From Trogon surrucura (taxonomy: Eukaryota; Chordata; Aves; Trogoniformes; Trogonidae): a DNA stretch of 64,000 bases. The notes below the pieces were generated by a model. That model was not told the origin of the DNA and made no database searches. It was given only the letters and a program-made list of their open reading frames with translations. The position numbers and the translations under genes were made by a program. Location: positions 10,772,501-10,836,500 of the forward strand of contig CM036633.1 in assembly GCA_020746105.1 (NCBI GenBank), read 5' to 3'. Positions within the stretch are counted from its first letter, which is position 1; each line of letters opens with the position of its first letter. Positions 1 to 14,052 of the stretch are shown piece by piece.

Positions 1-2431
1 AAGACCATTCCATCCTTCGATGCTAGCTGATGTGCTGTGCTTTCTCTTGCAACCTTAGTTGTGCCTTTTGGCTCTGGTCAACCCTGTAGAGGTTGTCACC
101 TCTAATCCAGCACCTCAAGCGTGATGCTTAGTGGCTTTGGAGACCTTCGTGGGTTAGATGTGACGCCAATGGGGTCTTCTTAACGTGTGGGGTTTTTGCA
201 GACCTAGCAAGATGGGTGTGTTTATTCTTTGCATTAAGGTTAATTGGCTCTTAAGTGTGTTCCTAGCTGAAGGGTGGTCATTAGAGACCAGTCATCCTGA
301 AACACGTGCGGGAGGTTACCTGAGCCTGTGGGGTTGTGCTTTGATTTATTAAATGGGTTGTAAATACAGACTCCTCTTCTGGAACATACCCTGCTCTTTT
401 GTTCTTTGCTAGGAATTGTTTCCGTGTCAGGAAATATTTAAGACAAGGGGATCGCCTTTGTTTTAGAGAGGCAGAAATAATTTAAAACCAAAAAATCTGG
501 GCAAAATCCCCCTCAGCCATACTAGCAGGGGGGAAGTTGCCTTGTGATCTGGGCTCAGAGCAAGCAGATGAACACGAATATTTCATTAAGACAATAATGC
601 CAATATTTTGTTACGACCATAATCCACCTGTTGGGCTTGGCTTCTCTGGTTATGTGTGTCCCGTGAAGTGCAGATGTTCTGCACAGCAGCCTGCACTCCC
701 TGCTCTGGTGTCTGGCATTTCATGTGACTTTACAGGCAGGAAAGACAGAAGCTGAGGGTGATGCAGCAATTGCTGCAGGTTTACAGGTCCTTTGCTTTTA
801 GCTCTTTTTCCCTCTGCATTTGATGTCTGTGGTGTTGTCCTGCTCACCCAGCCCGGGGTTCATGGTGCTGGGCTGTGTTTGCTGCTGGCACTGTGTCTGG
901 AGATTGGAGATTTGGCCCTGGCAATTGCAGTAGTGCTTATAAAAGCACCAGAAATTCAGATGCTCTGGAGGAGGCAGCTTTGGAGCCAGTGTACTGGGGT
1001 AATTGTGCAAAAAACAGTGTGATTTTTCCAATCTTATTTTGTGCCCTGGGGACACCAGTGGGTTTTTGAGGGTGGAGTTAAAGCCCTTTGGTGTTGTAGG
1101 ACATTTGTTTTTCTTGTCATCTTCTTCGGGAGGCCTTGGAGCAGCTTGTAGGTGCCCAGCTGTGGGTGTGGAGCAGGAGATTGTGTTGTTTAAAGGAACT
1201 TTAAAGCTTTCATGCTCCTATTTTGACCTTCTCTGGTTTGCGTTTTGTTTTTTGGAATTGTGGTTTTCTACTGGACGGTTGGGGACAAGAAGGAGCCCTT
1301 GCTTCTGGGGGTAGCCCCCCAACAAACAGCGCTGCAAGGCAAGCGCAAAGCCACTTCTGTGCTCAAAGCCCTGCTGTTGACAGTACTGGCACACGTGCTT
1401 GCCTGGGTGAAATGAGGCGGAAATAGTATTTGAGATTCACGTAGCAAAATTAGGGATCTCTGTGCTTCCACGGAAGGTCTCCATAGGGTACCCGTGCTTT
1501 GTTGGCAGACCTGATAGCTGGAGAGACAGGTCCTTGCCAGTGGGTGCTGGGGGCTGGTGCTGCTCAGTCCTTATCGCTCTTCTGGGGTGAGGATGAAGCC
1601 ACCCAAATCCATCAGAGATGTAGATGGGTCAGGGGCCTTCGCAGGACACGTCTGCCATTGCCACCTCTGCTCCCCTCCCCAGGCAAACTGCATTTCCTGC
1701 CTCAGTGTGGGCGTTTTGGCATTGCTGGAGTCCTGGGCTTGGAAATGGGGGCGTGAGGAGGTTTTCCTTCGGAATTACAGGTGTTGGCCAAGAGGACAGT
1801 GGTACCATCAGTGTGGGGCAGCTGAGGGTGGGATGAACAGAAGTATTGACAGACACGGAAGGGTTGCGTTGCCTTCCCAGAACGTCTGCTCCGGAGATGT
1901 CATTGCTGCTCTGTGCCTTAGCACTCGGAAATGCTGCCTCGTGCATCTGTTCTGCTGGGGTTGGCTTTGTCAGGTCCTTGTAGGCATGAGACTCAGAAGA
2001 AAATTAAAAAAAAAAAAAAAGTTGAATTTGAAATGTCATTGATTTCTTTCTTTATTTTTTTGGTATTTCTCTTCTAATTTAATCAATTCCCTGCTGTGTT
2101 GTAAATTCCAAATGTGAATGGGAAATAATCCCACCAGTACAATAATTAGCATGTAACCAGCAGATGAAGAAAACCCAAACTGCCGAGCTGATTGGTGAAT
2201 GCTGACTATTTTCTGAATTAATTTCAATAATCACATCTCCCATTAAAAAGAAGACAGGGCGGGGAGGAAGTCTTAAATTTTCCTCAAGCTCAATGTAGCG
2301 AAAAATGGTATGTGCAGAGTAGCTGTTCTCCATGTGATTGTAAAAAAGAGATGGGGGAGGTTCTTGAAACTGAATTGCAGATACAAAATATTGCTAATTT
2401 TGCATCTGAGTAGCTCGAATTCAGTTGTGGC

Positions 2432-2451
2432 TTTTTTTTTTTTTTTTTTGG
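2432..2451. repeat. Poly-T tract
   Basis: A run of about 19 T in non-coding DNA. No element attached to it was recognised. Confidence 0.8.
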
Positions 2452-3573
2452 AAATACAAATAGTAATTCAAATATCCATATTTTTATGTAGGTGTGGGAT
2501 AGTAAATAGGCTACTGGAAGAAGAAAACATTCCTTTGCAGTGGTGCTTTGCTGCAGGACGCAAAAACAAGTCCACTGGAGGCCATTGATAGTGAAATTTT
2601 TTTCCATGTTTACTGTGCACCCATCCAGCTCCCGAATATTTTGTTGTTGTGCTTTGAAGGGATGGATGTAAATCAGCATTTGGGAATGGGTGATTTCAGA
2701 GCACCCAGAGGCTGGGCACCCTCTTATGGCAGGGATCTGTGTCTGTTGTCTGCCCTGCCTGCCTCTGTGTTTGGGGTTTTTTTGGTTTTTGTTGGTTGGT
2801 TGGCTTTTTTGCCAGTTCCGCTCCAGAGGTGGGTGGTTGGAGAAATCCTCGCTCTGCCTTGATCCCTGCCCCAATCGTGCCCAGGCAGCACCACGAAAGG
2901 TCACCTCTGCAGAGCTGTACCTGACGGCTGCTGTAGTTACACACCTGAACTCACATTCAGTATTAGCTGAGATGGTTTTATCACTTAGTGATGTTTTTTC
3001 TGTCCTAGAGCAGCCCTGCCCATCTCCTGGCCATGGCCACCTCCCCCTCAGGACTTATTTTCCAACAGGGAAGCTCAGGTGATGCTGCTGCCAGTTGTTG
3101 AACGAGACAATCATTTCAGAGATGCTTTTTCATTCCAGTTTAAACTCAATTATAGCAACGTTTGCAAAGTTGTGATACAGCTCAGTGCTTGTAGGTCTAA
3201 AAATATTTAATTTCAAATGGCAGGGGATGGTTTGCTGAAACCCTGACCCTACAAGTGTTGCGTGTGAGCGCACCACGCTGCACTGCAGAGGCGAGAAATC
3301 CCGATCCATTTGATGGAGCAAACTTTTTATTAAGATGCTTGCAAGATTAGGGCAATTAAACGTGCATGCAATGTGGAATGCTCACTCTGGCACCAAGCCG
3401 GTGATTGGGTGTGCCCCCCGTTTTTGGTGTGGGGAGTGAGAGCTGCCCAGGGGCACCCCAGGGTGTGACGGCCATGAGGGAGACCCGGTCACGGCGAGCA
3501 TCCCTGGTGTGTGGCTCTCGGGTCCTCTCCTTCCCAAACGCTCCAGGATATGGTGATGTTGTCAGATGTTATT

Positions 3574-3610
3574 TTAAAAAAAAAAAAAAAAAACAAGTAA
3601 AAAAAAAAAC
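3574..3610. repeat. Poly-A tracts
   Basis: Two A runs (about 17 and 10 bases) separated by CAAGT. No retrogene or SINE body with target duplications is recognisable upstream. Confidence 0.8.
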
Positions 3611-6600
3611 AACTCGGGCCAGTCCAAGTGTTTTGAAACGGTATTTATTATTTTATAAATTCAAGCCCGGCACTCTGTGGGAAGGTATGCAAGCGGATCA
3701 CTACGGTATTTTCTTTGCATATTTTCCTAATGTTAGAGACGGTCTCAAAGAAGTATCGCATTGTTTCGTTTCCCCTCCACACTTCACGTTTTTCTAAAAA
3801 TAAAAGCTAATGTCAACAATCCTACAATAACGAATGAGTGAATGTGCACGTCCCGCACCCGATTAATTTTTTTTTTTTTTTATGAAAAGCGAGATTTAGC
3901 TGGTAATCACGTTACAAGCTATGAATAAAAATGTATCTTTTAAACCACCTCACTGATGGCTTTTTCTTTTTGCCTTTTTAAAATGCCATTAATCAAGTTA
4001 GAGGCTGAAAATGCTCTCACAAAGCAGAGACTGAAAAAGTCACTTCAGGTGAGTAAACAAGTTGGATTTTTTTTTTGTTTTTATGAAAGCAAAAAATATG
4101 TCCCACTGCTGCTACGTGTGTTAAGGGTACCTTAAATACAGAGTCTCCTTCAGTGCTGACAGGCATCCCAAACAGCTTTTATAATAAACCTCTAATTATA
4201 GCTTAGTGACTGCATAGGTTCTCTGGATCAGCTTGGGAATATTGCACCGAAAACCAGGGAGAATATTTATATTTTCTGTGACTGATGGGTGAACCAGATT
4301 TAGAGCTGGACCTGGTGAGCAGGGTGCCTTTACAGAACACTGCAGAGTTGTCCTTGCTGCTGCGTGCTACAGTTTTGGGGTTAAACTCTGTGTTTTGGGA
4401 GATAACTTCCCAAATGCATTGGTGTAGATTCCTGAATCCAGGCCCCGGCTGAGCTGGTTGGAAAAGGCTTCGGCTGGTGGCCAGCTCCTGCAGCCCAGCG
4501 CCGTCTCCTGACGTCTGACACTTGGATTAAAGCCCAGCACTCAGGACGAGGGACTTGAGTGAAAATCTTGGCTTTTTAAAGAAAAAAAGACTTTTCAGAG
4601 CTTTGCGGTTATGGAGGAAAGCTGGAAAATGGGAATTCTTGGGTGCAGAAGGGTAGAGGGATGCCCTCCTCTCCCCAGCCTGGTTATTTCCCAGTACCCC
4701 AGACTGGGAGACGGTGCTGGCACCTTTGGGGCCTGACTTACGGTTTTCAAAGTTGGCACGGCTGATGTTGGCAAGTTGATTCTTTTCTCCTCCGTTTATT
4801 TATTTCTCCCCCCGCCCCTTCGCTTCCATACCATCTCCTGGGAGATTCCAGCTGAAATCTGTTGGTTGCCCAGATACTCTTTTCCCTTGTGCTCTGGGTG
4901 GCAGGTCCGGCCTGGCTGGGGTTTGTTTCTGGCACGGAAGGGAAGAGCAGGAGGACAGGAGAGCCCTGCTCGCCGCTGGGCGTGTGTGTGACGTCCCTGC
5001 GAAGATACCCGACAGGTGTCACACCCGCGTGCTGTGGGCTCAACCCCTCTTCCACAGAAACAGCAACGCTCTCCATCCGCGCTACCGGGGCTTCTCCTCC
5101 TCTGCCAGGACGTGTGCATCCCTGTGGCTTTGATGGACCCACCTTGCTGCGCTACTGGGTCTTACATCCATTTGTCTTTCCCTTACGAGTTTAAGAGGTT
5201 TGTGAGACAGCTGATCCGATGGGTGGGGGTGACAGCGATGGTTTTGTGCAGGTGCAGAAGCTCTGAAGAGGTGTGGCACGTGCTAAGAGAGACAGCAGGG
5301 GCCAGAGGTGGGGAGATGAGGGGGGTGAGGGAGAGCAGAGCAAGATCTGCTTATATTTTTGGCAGGATTGAGCGGCTAGGTTGTGGGCACGTACCCTGTT
5401 CAGCTGAGCCCCAAAGTCTGTGCTTCCAGCCGGGCTTGTAGTTGAGCGTTGGTTCTGGTGGTGCTTGCAAAGCTGAAGTTCACAACGTGGTTCTTCCCCC
5501 ACCCCACAAATATTCCGAAGTCACCAGTGAGATTCTGCAGAACCCTGAAGCCGGGTCAGACCAGGTGATAATCTGTCAAAATTCCTCCTCCTTGTCCATC
5601 AGTCCTTGAAAATCTGGATCACGTTTGCACTCCCACTTGAGAGTTCTCCCTCAGAATCATGTCAGGCACTTGTCTGTCCGCTTTTTCTCCTGGATGAAAT
5701 CTGAGGTTCTCATGACCCCAAGAGCTGAAGCTTTTCCTCGCTGATTCTTCCTGCAAGAGCATCTTTTCTTTCTCCCAATATTTTGAAGCTTGTGATAAAA
5801 TTGCGAGGCTTTGGCAGTGCCACTTTGGGTGCTATTTGTGTGCCAAATCCTGCTGAATACGGCTTTTATCGCAGATTGGTAACAGTAGCTGTTGGAGGGG
5901 GGAGCTTCAGGGGAGAAGTGCTTTCAGAAGAATGCTCTTATAAAGAAACACTGTCCTGCAAAAAATCAAAACAGTAACAACAAAAAAAAAGCACCCAAGC
6001 CCAACATTTTTCTTGTGTTCATGTTGTAAAATTTGCCTGTTAATTTGGGCCAATAAGGTTTTGCTTCCATTTCAAGACAATTTTGTTTTTCCTTTTTGTA
6101 GAAACGAGCACTGTTGTGCTCCAGGCGTTTTTTTTGGGAAAGGGGTGGGGGAGGTGGGAAAAAGACATTTAGATTTTGGCTAAGAAATGCCCAAACCCAT
6201 GTTTTGTGTAACTCCCCCTAGGCTGAGCCCCAGCTGGGTCCCTGCAGGAGCTGGGATTGGGACCGGCTGGCAGTTTGCTTGGGTAGTGGTGGGAAGAGCA
6301 AACCAGGAGGAGCTAAGACGGGTCCCTTCGCTTGTTCCACCTCAAGTAGAAGAGTTTGGGGAGAGGACAAGGCGATGGGGTTTCTGAGCAGCAAATGTGG
6401 TGGTAAAGGAGGATGTTTGGGCTCTGGGAGGGGGCTGTGGTGTGCTTGGCTCTTGGGTCTGCTCTGGGTCGCACTGACCTTCCCGTTGTGTCCATGGTTG
6501 AGTTGAGCTGCTTCTGCCCTCTGCAGAAGCCGGGTATTTCTCAGTGGCAGAAACCTAAAGCTCATCCTCCCGCATGTTAGCCTTGTAATTAAAAATGCTA

Positions 6601-9600
6601 TTCTTCTTTATTTAATTTTTTTTTTTCAGGGGAAAGCCTGCTTTAAAATGACACTGGTGTGTCAAAGCATTTTGGTTGCTGTGTTACAGCCAACACCTAA
6701 GGATGGTCTTGCAGAGCATCCCTGCCCTGAGGAGCACTTTGCTTCGGTTTTAGTTTTGGGCTGTTCTCAAGCAACCATTTACTCTCTTTTCCATCTCTTT
6801 GGCACAGAAGCAGGAGAATAAAACATTAAAAGAGGAATGCGATTATAATCCTGTAAAAATTGACAGAGGAATTTGGCAGTGGTTTCAGCCTCTGAGTGTA
6901 ATACATAATATTTTATTCATTTTTAAAAATTATTAGATTTCAAACTGACAGTTTAAATGACAAATCACCTTGAAAAGATTGTGGACAGTGTAAAAACTGT
7001 CAGTGTGGTTTTTCTTTGCTAAGTGTGGAGTTTGTGAGGTCCGTGCACCAAAAAATAAAAAGGATCCGTTGGCTTTAGCCAAGCTGTGTGCAGAAGCTGA
7101 GAGCAATGAGGTCCCTCATACTAATAATTTGTATTATAATGTTATCGTCACAGCTGGCTCCCAGGCTTTTTTATGCCTGAGTTAACGGCAGAGCCGCCTC
7201 TCCCAGCGTGCTCAGGGGGACTTCTAGGTCAAAGGGATTTTTTTTTTTTTTTGGACAAAACTTATTTTTGCTTTTGTTGTCCCCTTGCTCCCACAAACTG
7301 TGTGTGAATGGGGCCAGTAGTTGCAGCTGGAAGAGCCTGGAGATCAGGGCAGAGGAACTGTGCAGATCTGGTGTTGAACATCCTGGCTGTTCAGATAATG
7401 TTCTTCAGCATGGAAAGAAGATCCCAGGGGAGCGACAGAGTTCCCCATCCCAGAACATCCCAGCTCACAGCGGGAGCTGGAGCTAACGATGCGAAACCCT
7501 CCAGGCAGAGCGGGAGCGGGGCCGCAGCTTCCCCGGTCCTGCGGGATGCTGGAGGGGTGAGATTTTTGGATGAAAGGGAAACCAGTACTTTTCTGTTTCA
7601 GCCGAACTGGAGAATTGCACAAATGATTGGAGCCCCATTAGGCTTCGTGTAAAACACATAACGAAATGATCACTTCTGCTCTTAAATAGTAGTAACATTT
7701 TGATATTTGTGTCCCCTGTGGTTCTCAGAGCATCCTTGTGGGCAGTGAAATGGAAACGAGAGGAGCGGGAGCCTGCTCTGTTGTTCCCTTTTCTTGGAGT
7801 GAGAAGCTGGTTATCGTTTGCCAAGTTTTAAGGCTCGATGCTGCACGTACCTCTTTTTTTTTAAAATCCAACCCGAGAAGGATTGAAAATTTTTAAAACT
7901 CTGCAGTAGGACTTTGAGCTAAATGAGAATGTTCCATAATTCTCTTTGTGATGGAAAAAAATGACTAAGCTAGATGTGAATCAGGCCGAGTCTCTACTGC
8001 TTGTAAATTTGTGGGGATAAAACTCATCTCTCCTTGGCTGAAAATAAACATCCCGGAGGAGATAGGTCTGAGGTACAGAAGGCTGGAGAAGGTGTCCTCT
8101 TTGGTTCTGGCTGGAGGAAGTCCAGAGAGTTGTAACAAGACTGTGGGTGTAGAAACCTGCTGTCTGAGCAAACCCGAGTTGTTTGGCTCTATCTAGAGAA
8201 GAGGGAGGGAGTAAATATATCTTCAGGTACCTCAAAGGGAAGATGGCGTTTGCTTTCTGCCTTCAAAGTGGATAGGGCAAGAGGTCGCGGTCCTAAAATC
8301 ATAGGAAAAAAGTTCAGATTAAATATTGGGCAATCCTTGCCCTGAAAGTAACAGCTGGGTTTGATCTGAAGTGCCTGTGGAACATCAATTACTGGAAGAT
8401 GAAAATGGCTTGGAAATATCTTTCTAATATTTCTTGATGGTTGTTTTTGCACGACGAAGGTGCAGTTTATTCTCCTGCAAGTGGGAGTTGTCTCGATGCC
8501 TTCCTGTGCTCCCTTCTTACAGTGCTGGCCTGGAGTGGTGAGGCTGGAAAGGAGGGTTGGTTTCAGTCTAAAATAAGCAAGAGATGACAAATGATATCCT
8601 GAGGCTTAAATTTTCAGGCACTTAGGAAGACTGAAGTGACTAAAGATAATGTAAGTTTGCGTGCCTCTCTATAAAAGCAGATGTTGGCTAGAAATATTTT
8701 ATACTCTTTGACTCTAAAATTGAATGTTACGGACGTTAAACTGCATGACTTGCCTCTCATGATGATCCAGCCTTTCCAGGACACTGGTTTGCTTGAGTTG
8801 GAATAGACAGAGAGGGGGCATGAGTGATGTTGCCTTTAGTAAAGCTATTTCTCTCTAACAAAATATCAGTAAAGACAAGTTCCCATCTCTGTGTAAAAAG
8901 TGGAGAAATAGAAACAGCTGCTTTTGAGATCCTGAATGGTAACTTGTCAGTCCTTTAATTGTACCTTGGGAATAGGAACCTTTTTAAAACAGCATCACAC
9001 ATGCAGCAAAGCCTGTGGGACCGACGGTCTCTCCCAGTTCTGGGAAGAGCAAGAAAAGCTGAAACATTCCCCAAAGCATCACCTTTGAGGACTGAAAGGC
9101 AGGGGTTTTTTTTTGGTCTTTTTCCATATCATTTTGCTCGTCCTCAGTCTGATCTCCATCAAGCCAGAGTCCTGAGAGCTGGGCTCAGGGTTGCCTTGTC
9201 TGCTTGTGTGAATATCAGGTTAAGCCAGGCTTTGTTCTGGGACAGCCTTGTTCTGCCACATTAGAAAAAAAAAACCACAACCAAAAAACCCAATGAACCC
9301 AAAAGAGAGCAAGAACAGAGCTAACAGCTATTAAAGAAAAAAAATCTGAGAGGGATTGCCACATGAAACGAGAACAGAATAATCTCTGTTCTTGAGGATT
9401 TGCAGAGGTTTTGACTTTTAAATGTATATCCCTGTGCTGGGATGCTGCTGGTAGGCTGGCGTTTCTCCCTCCCTTTTCACAAGCCACTGGTTCAGGTGTT
9501 ACGGTTTTAAATCCCCGGGTAGTTGAGGATGACTTATTCTCTGTGTTGAGTCTAATATTTGGGGAATTTATTCTCCATTCTTGAACTGTTTGCAGGTTTT

Positions 9601-10442
9601 GAGCTGCTCGGTCAAGCCTGAGGAAACCATAAGACTTGGAAAGGATGGCAGCGGGGTGGTAACGATCATCAGTGGCTCTGGCAGATGGTGGAAGTCCCTG
9701 AGACAGAAGGACCCGAGTGTATCGTGGCTATCAGATGCTAGGATTGTAATATCGGAAAGAAGTTAGGGGAAAAAAACCAACCCATGCCTCAGTCGTCCTT
9801 GTCTCTGTTCCAGTTTGAGCGATAAGCAGCTGAACTGTTTGCGTGTGCTCTTGGAGGGAACCCCAACCCCTGCACCCTTGCCCCAGCTCTCTCCTATACT
9901 ATTTTATTTGAAGCGGCAACTTCGGGCAATTCAAGGAAGAGCTGCCAGGGTAATAGTGGTTCATGGGGCCAGATTTTCAGAGTTTTTGCTCTGTTTTTCA
10001 GAACGAGGTTTTGGGAAACTCAGATTTCTTTTCTTCTCTGTCTCCAGCTTAAGTTTCTGTTTAAACCACCTTTAATTTCAGGAATCACAAAACCACTTAG
10101 GCTGCTGTGTTCAAGGTCAGTCTTCTTAATTTAGGTACTCTGAGGATCACAGCATCTTGTCAGAGTCTTAGGCATATGTTGAATCCCTAAAGGAGCGTAG
10201 CAGAGAGAGTTTATGTAATAAAGGCAAAGGAGCAGTAGTGTTGTTGAAGGAGGAATGGCAGATAAGCAGCCGAGGCTGTGCTGTTACCACTTCATTTGGG
10301 AGACGGTTGTGTTGTGCAAGCCCTTGCAGGACATTTACACAAATTGCTGGAATAAAAACTCCCTCCATCAGCAGTCTAATATTTGTTTCTTATTATATGT
10401 TAAACTTTTTCTGGCATAGAAAAGGTTTTCACCTGTTATCTC

Positions 10443-10471
10443 AAGGTCCCAGCATTCAACGCTGGGACCTT
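10443..10471. repeat. Perfect 11-bp inverted repeat (hairpin)
   Basis: Arms AAGGTCCCAGC and GCTGGGACCTT are exact reverse complements around a 7-base loop (ATTCAAC). No T run or gene end next to it explains it. Confidence 0.9.
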
Positions 10472-11379
10472 TCCAAGTGTGTTGAAACTTAATTGGTTCA
10501 GAATAAGCCTTTGCTTCATTTTAGGGGAGGAAAAAAAGAAAATCAAGGGGGAGAAAAAAAAGCTGTGGCATCTAGCAGGCATTTAAAGCATTTTTTCTTG
10601 TTCTCTGAACTCTTGTAACTTGCCAGATTTGGGACTGAATTTTCCCCCAGTTCTGTTCTCGCTTTGCATTTCCCATGAATTAAATTGGGAAAATAACGTG
10701 CAGAAAGGAACGTGCAGCAAATAGCAGAAGCCAGCACCGTGGGGCGGGGGGAGCTTTGTCCCAAGCGTGTCTGTGCAGCTGGGAGCACTGGGACACCTGA
10801 GTGCTCAGCGAGGGAAAACCTTTCCGTCCTTCAACACTTGTCCAATTCCTTTGCCTTTATTTTTTTTTTTTCCTAATTTTCATTTATTTTTTTAACTCCT
10901 GCTGGAGTTTGGTCTGCGCAGTTAGAGCCAGAGTGGATGCTTCTTGTCTGCAGGATTTTTGATGGGGTCAGGGAGCTCTTTCCCAAGTTTTAATGCATCT
11001 GTGCTACTTATTTGGTTACATCCCGCCATGCCACTTATTTACCTGCTTATTTTGATTGAAGAAGCTCGCTGGTGGTGAGCAAAGGGTATGGTCAGCAGGA
11101 TCCAACCTGAGCAGCGGATCAGCGGGGCTGGGGCTGGGGACTTTAGCCTGCGCACACGCTGGCGGGAGCACGGACACACTTGGGACGTGTCGCTGGGGGA
11201 GGAGAACCTGTTGCTGGCCGCCCTCCAGCGGGAGCCTGAATTTTCCTTTACTTGGGAATCACAACATAATTTTCCTATTTTTTTCATCCTTGTTATGAGC
11301 TCTGGCTCACCTTTTTCCAGGGTGACTCTTTTTGTTTTTCACTACGCTGTTTTTCTCCCCTGGTCTGAACTTAATTCCA

Positions 11380-11700
11380 GAAATCCACTTGGCCGGTTAT
11401 CCTTGTCGACGGTTAAGTTTAGAAATTATGAAATACGTCGGGCTGGCTCTGCTGCTTCGGCGGGGATGAGGGAACGGGGACTGGATGGCAGCAGAGGAAA
11501 ATGGAGGGGAGAGAGGAAGGCCGCAGCGAGAAGCAAAGCTGGAGGTTATATATAGCTGCAGGCTGCGGCAGTGTCGGCCGGGGTGCTGTGATTGCTTCTC
11601 TAAATATGTTCTCGGCTGCTGGGGTTTCCAGTCCCGTTAACGACCGTTAATGAACTGAGCCCGTGGCCGAGAGCTGGGGAGCAGCGTCCCTGGGTTCCAG
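11380..11700. promoter_or_regulatory. CpG-containing patch with TATA-like box
   Basis: CpG dinucleotides are commoner here than in the surrounding 30 kb. A TATATATA element lies near 11548, and two CCGTTA (Myb-type) motifs lie 10 bases apart at 11634 and 11644. It could be an enhancer or alternative first-exon promoter of ZHX3. Short for a real CpG island. Confidence 0.2.
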
Positions 11701-12015
11701 CACACCACAACTGGGAGGCTTGTACTTTTACTGGGTTGAGAGCAACGCGGTTGAGTCCTTGGCGATTAGTTCGGCAGACTCGGGGAACTTCTGATAAACG
11801 ACGTCTTTGCTAATTGAGTGGAGGGAAGATAATCAAAGGTGGGTGTTTTGGGGTGCTTCACTGAGGATGTACTGTGGGAGCACGGCGAGGTGGATGCCAT
11901 GAGTTACCTCAAACTGAGCAATGTTTAGATTTTACTTTGAGCCTTTACTAACCAAGGGTGGCCTTCTCTTTCAGAGGTGCAGCAGTAATTTTTGGTGTAA
12001 CATCTTCTCTTCCAG

Positions 12016-12122
12016 CCCTGAGTCCTGGCGCAGCTGAAGCGACCGCAGGCACTTTAAAAATGCACACGAGCGCAGAGGAGGAACTGGAGAAGGACCAGCC
12101 AAGGACATGGTCCCTTGGGCAG
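12016..12122 (+). other. Candidate untranslated exon (ZHX3 5'UTR?)
   Basis: A 107-base interval bounded by a good acceptor (CATCTTCTCTTCCAG) and a donor (GGGCAG|GTAGGT) on the ZHX3 strand. It is more GC-rich than its flanks. ZHX genes have non-coding 5' exons, so this could be one, but there is no sequence match to support it. Confidence 0.25.
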
Positions 12123-14052
12123 GTAGGTCACCGCTGCCACCGTGGGCTCCGTGTGCCAAACAGACCATGCACCTTCCTGCCTTACGTAGCTTGGGCAGAG
12201 AAGTTTGGTGTATTTCAGTGTATTGAGGGATTCTCCTATGAAGGCTGTTCTATCCCAATGGCTGAAATAAATGATCATGCAGTGCTTTGCTCCATTAACC
12301 TCTGAGCCCTGCCTTGCTTCGTGGTTGGCGTGGGTCTTGGGTTACACTCCCAGGTGTTCCCAAGAAGGGAGTGATTTTTTTTTGCTTCTGAACTTCGCAC
12401 CTTGGGCAGAACAGAGTTCAGACATCCTGTGCGTTTGTACGCTTCTCCTGGCTGGTGTCCCTCTATCTTTGTGCTAGACCACTGATATGTTCTTTTCCTC
12501 ACCCCTAAGAAGCCATATAACTTAATAAATGCTCATCTGTCCTGTCTTGTGGATGAGGGGTCAGGGGAGGGATGCGTTTTCCCTTTGGCTTCTGTGGATG
12601 GAACAGGCGTGCTTGGAAACAGCACCCTGGTTTTCCATTACACCATTCCAGATTTTTGAAGAAGAAATTGGGTCTCATACCAGAGCAAAGCCATTTTATT
12701 TGTAAGAAACGAAGCTTTATGGCTGAGCATTAGTGAGCAGACTGGCGAGGAATTAATTCACCCAATTAATGACTGTGTGATAAATGAGAGCATCCCCATG
12801 GAAATGGGGTTTTTCAAACCCTGGAGTGATTTCTACCCAGCTTGGGCCACACCCAGAGACTGCTTGTTTCTAGGCTTTATTAAATAATCAGCATTGGGAG
12901 TACAACAACTGGACTGATGCTGTTTGCTGTAGCTTTCCCGACATGATTCCAGTTCTGCAGGCTAAATCCAGTCTGTTAAACTGGTAGGAATAAACTGACG
13001 GACCCTGCTTGTAGCATGTGATGTGCTGTGTACCCTCAGCCTCCTGAGAGCTGTCCTCCTTGAAGCTGCCTCAATTAATTGCATACTAGCTGGGTCCTCA
13101 GATACCTTATGGAAGTAATCCTGCAAACGCAGTGAACGTTGTTGCTCTCTGGGTTGTCTTGCCGTTATCGACAGAGAATTGGGCAGGAGGGAGAGGGTAA
13201 AAAGCTTTTGTAGCTTCCCCCTCCCTTGGTAAACAGAGACAGGGAAGGTGGTAGGGAGAAGGGAATTAAATTTCATATCCCTTGGTATTTGCTACTGAAA
13301 GATAGTAATAATGCATTTGGATGCTTTGTGTGGAAGATCACTGGGTGAGTGAGAAGGATTCCTTTGTGTTACATCTGCAGAGAATAATGTCGTTTGTTAC
13401 TCGAGGGCTTGCACCCAGAGACGGACCGTGGCATTGTGGCCCCGTGTGTCATCCTCCCTGCCTGCTCGTGGTCCTGCGCTGGCACGCGGAGGCTTTCCAA
13501 TACCTTCTTAGAGAGCCTGAAGAGCAAAACTCAGGATCTCTGCTCTAGGATTTAGCCCCTTTTTCTCCACTCTGCTGGTGTCCCTCCCAATCCATTTGTT
13601 TTTAAAATGATTGTGCTATTGTGTGCATCAATATGCACATAGCCTGTCTTGTTTTTCTCTTGGACTGAAAGTGCAAAGCAAATCTGTTTATGGTTTTGGT
13701 GAGCTAATTCTTCCCCACCCTAGATTTTTAAATAGACTCTTTCTTTACCAAGCTTGCAGAACTTGCAGGATGTATTGCAGTAATGGGAAAAATATGTTGT
13801 GTGTTAACCTTCCTTTTTTATGAAACTTTGTTTACAACACTATTCCTAGCAGTGCGTTTGGGAAGTGCATATCTGGATGCTGAAGCAAGTACAAGACTTT
13901 GAAATAGGAAAATGGGAATTTAAGGCATTCAGGGAGGAAATGTTTTGAGTTTTCAGCTTTCAGTGCTTGGACTGTGGAGCAAAATCTAGTGAGCCGTGCT
14001 GTGTTGTTCCTTCAGTTACTTAACTTCTCCTCCCACAAATCCCAATTCACAG

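Larger units (their letters stand above)
1..11379. other. Non-coding region, no gene seen
   Basis: All ORFs are short and lack any protein family I recognise. Probably the distal 5' intron or upstream flank of ZHX3. Several AT-rich, low-CpG stretches (for example 6830-7000) read like conserved non-coding DNA. Poly-A and poly-T runs are frequent. Confidence 0.7.
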
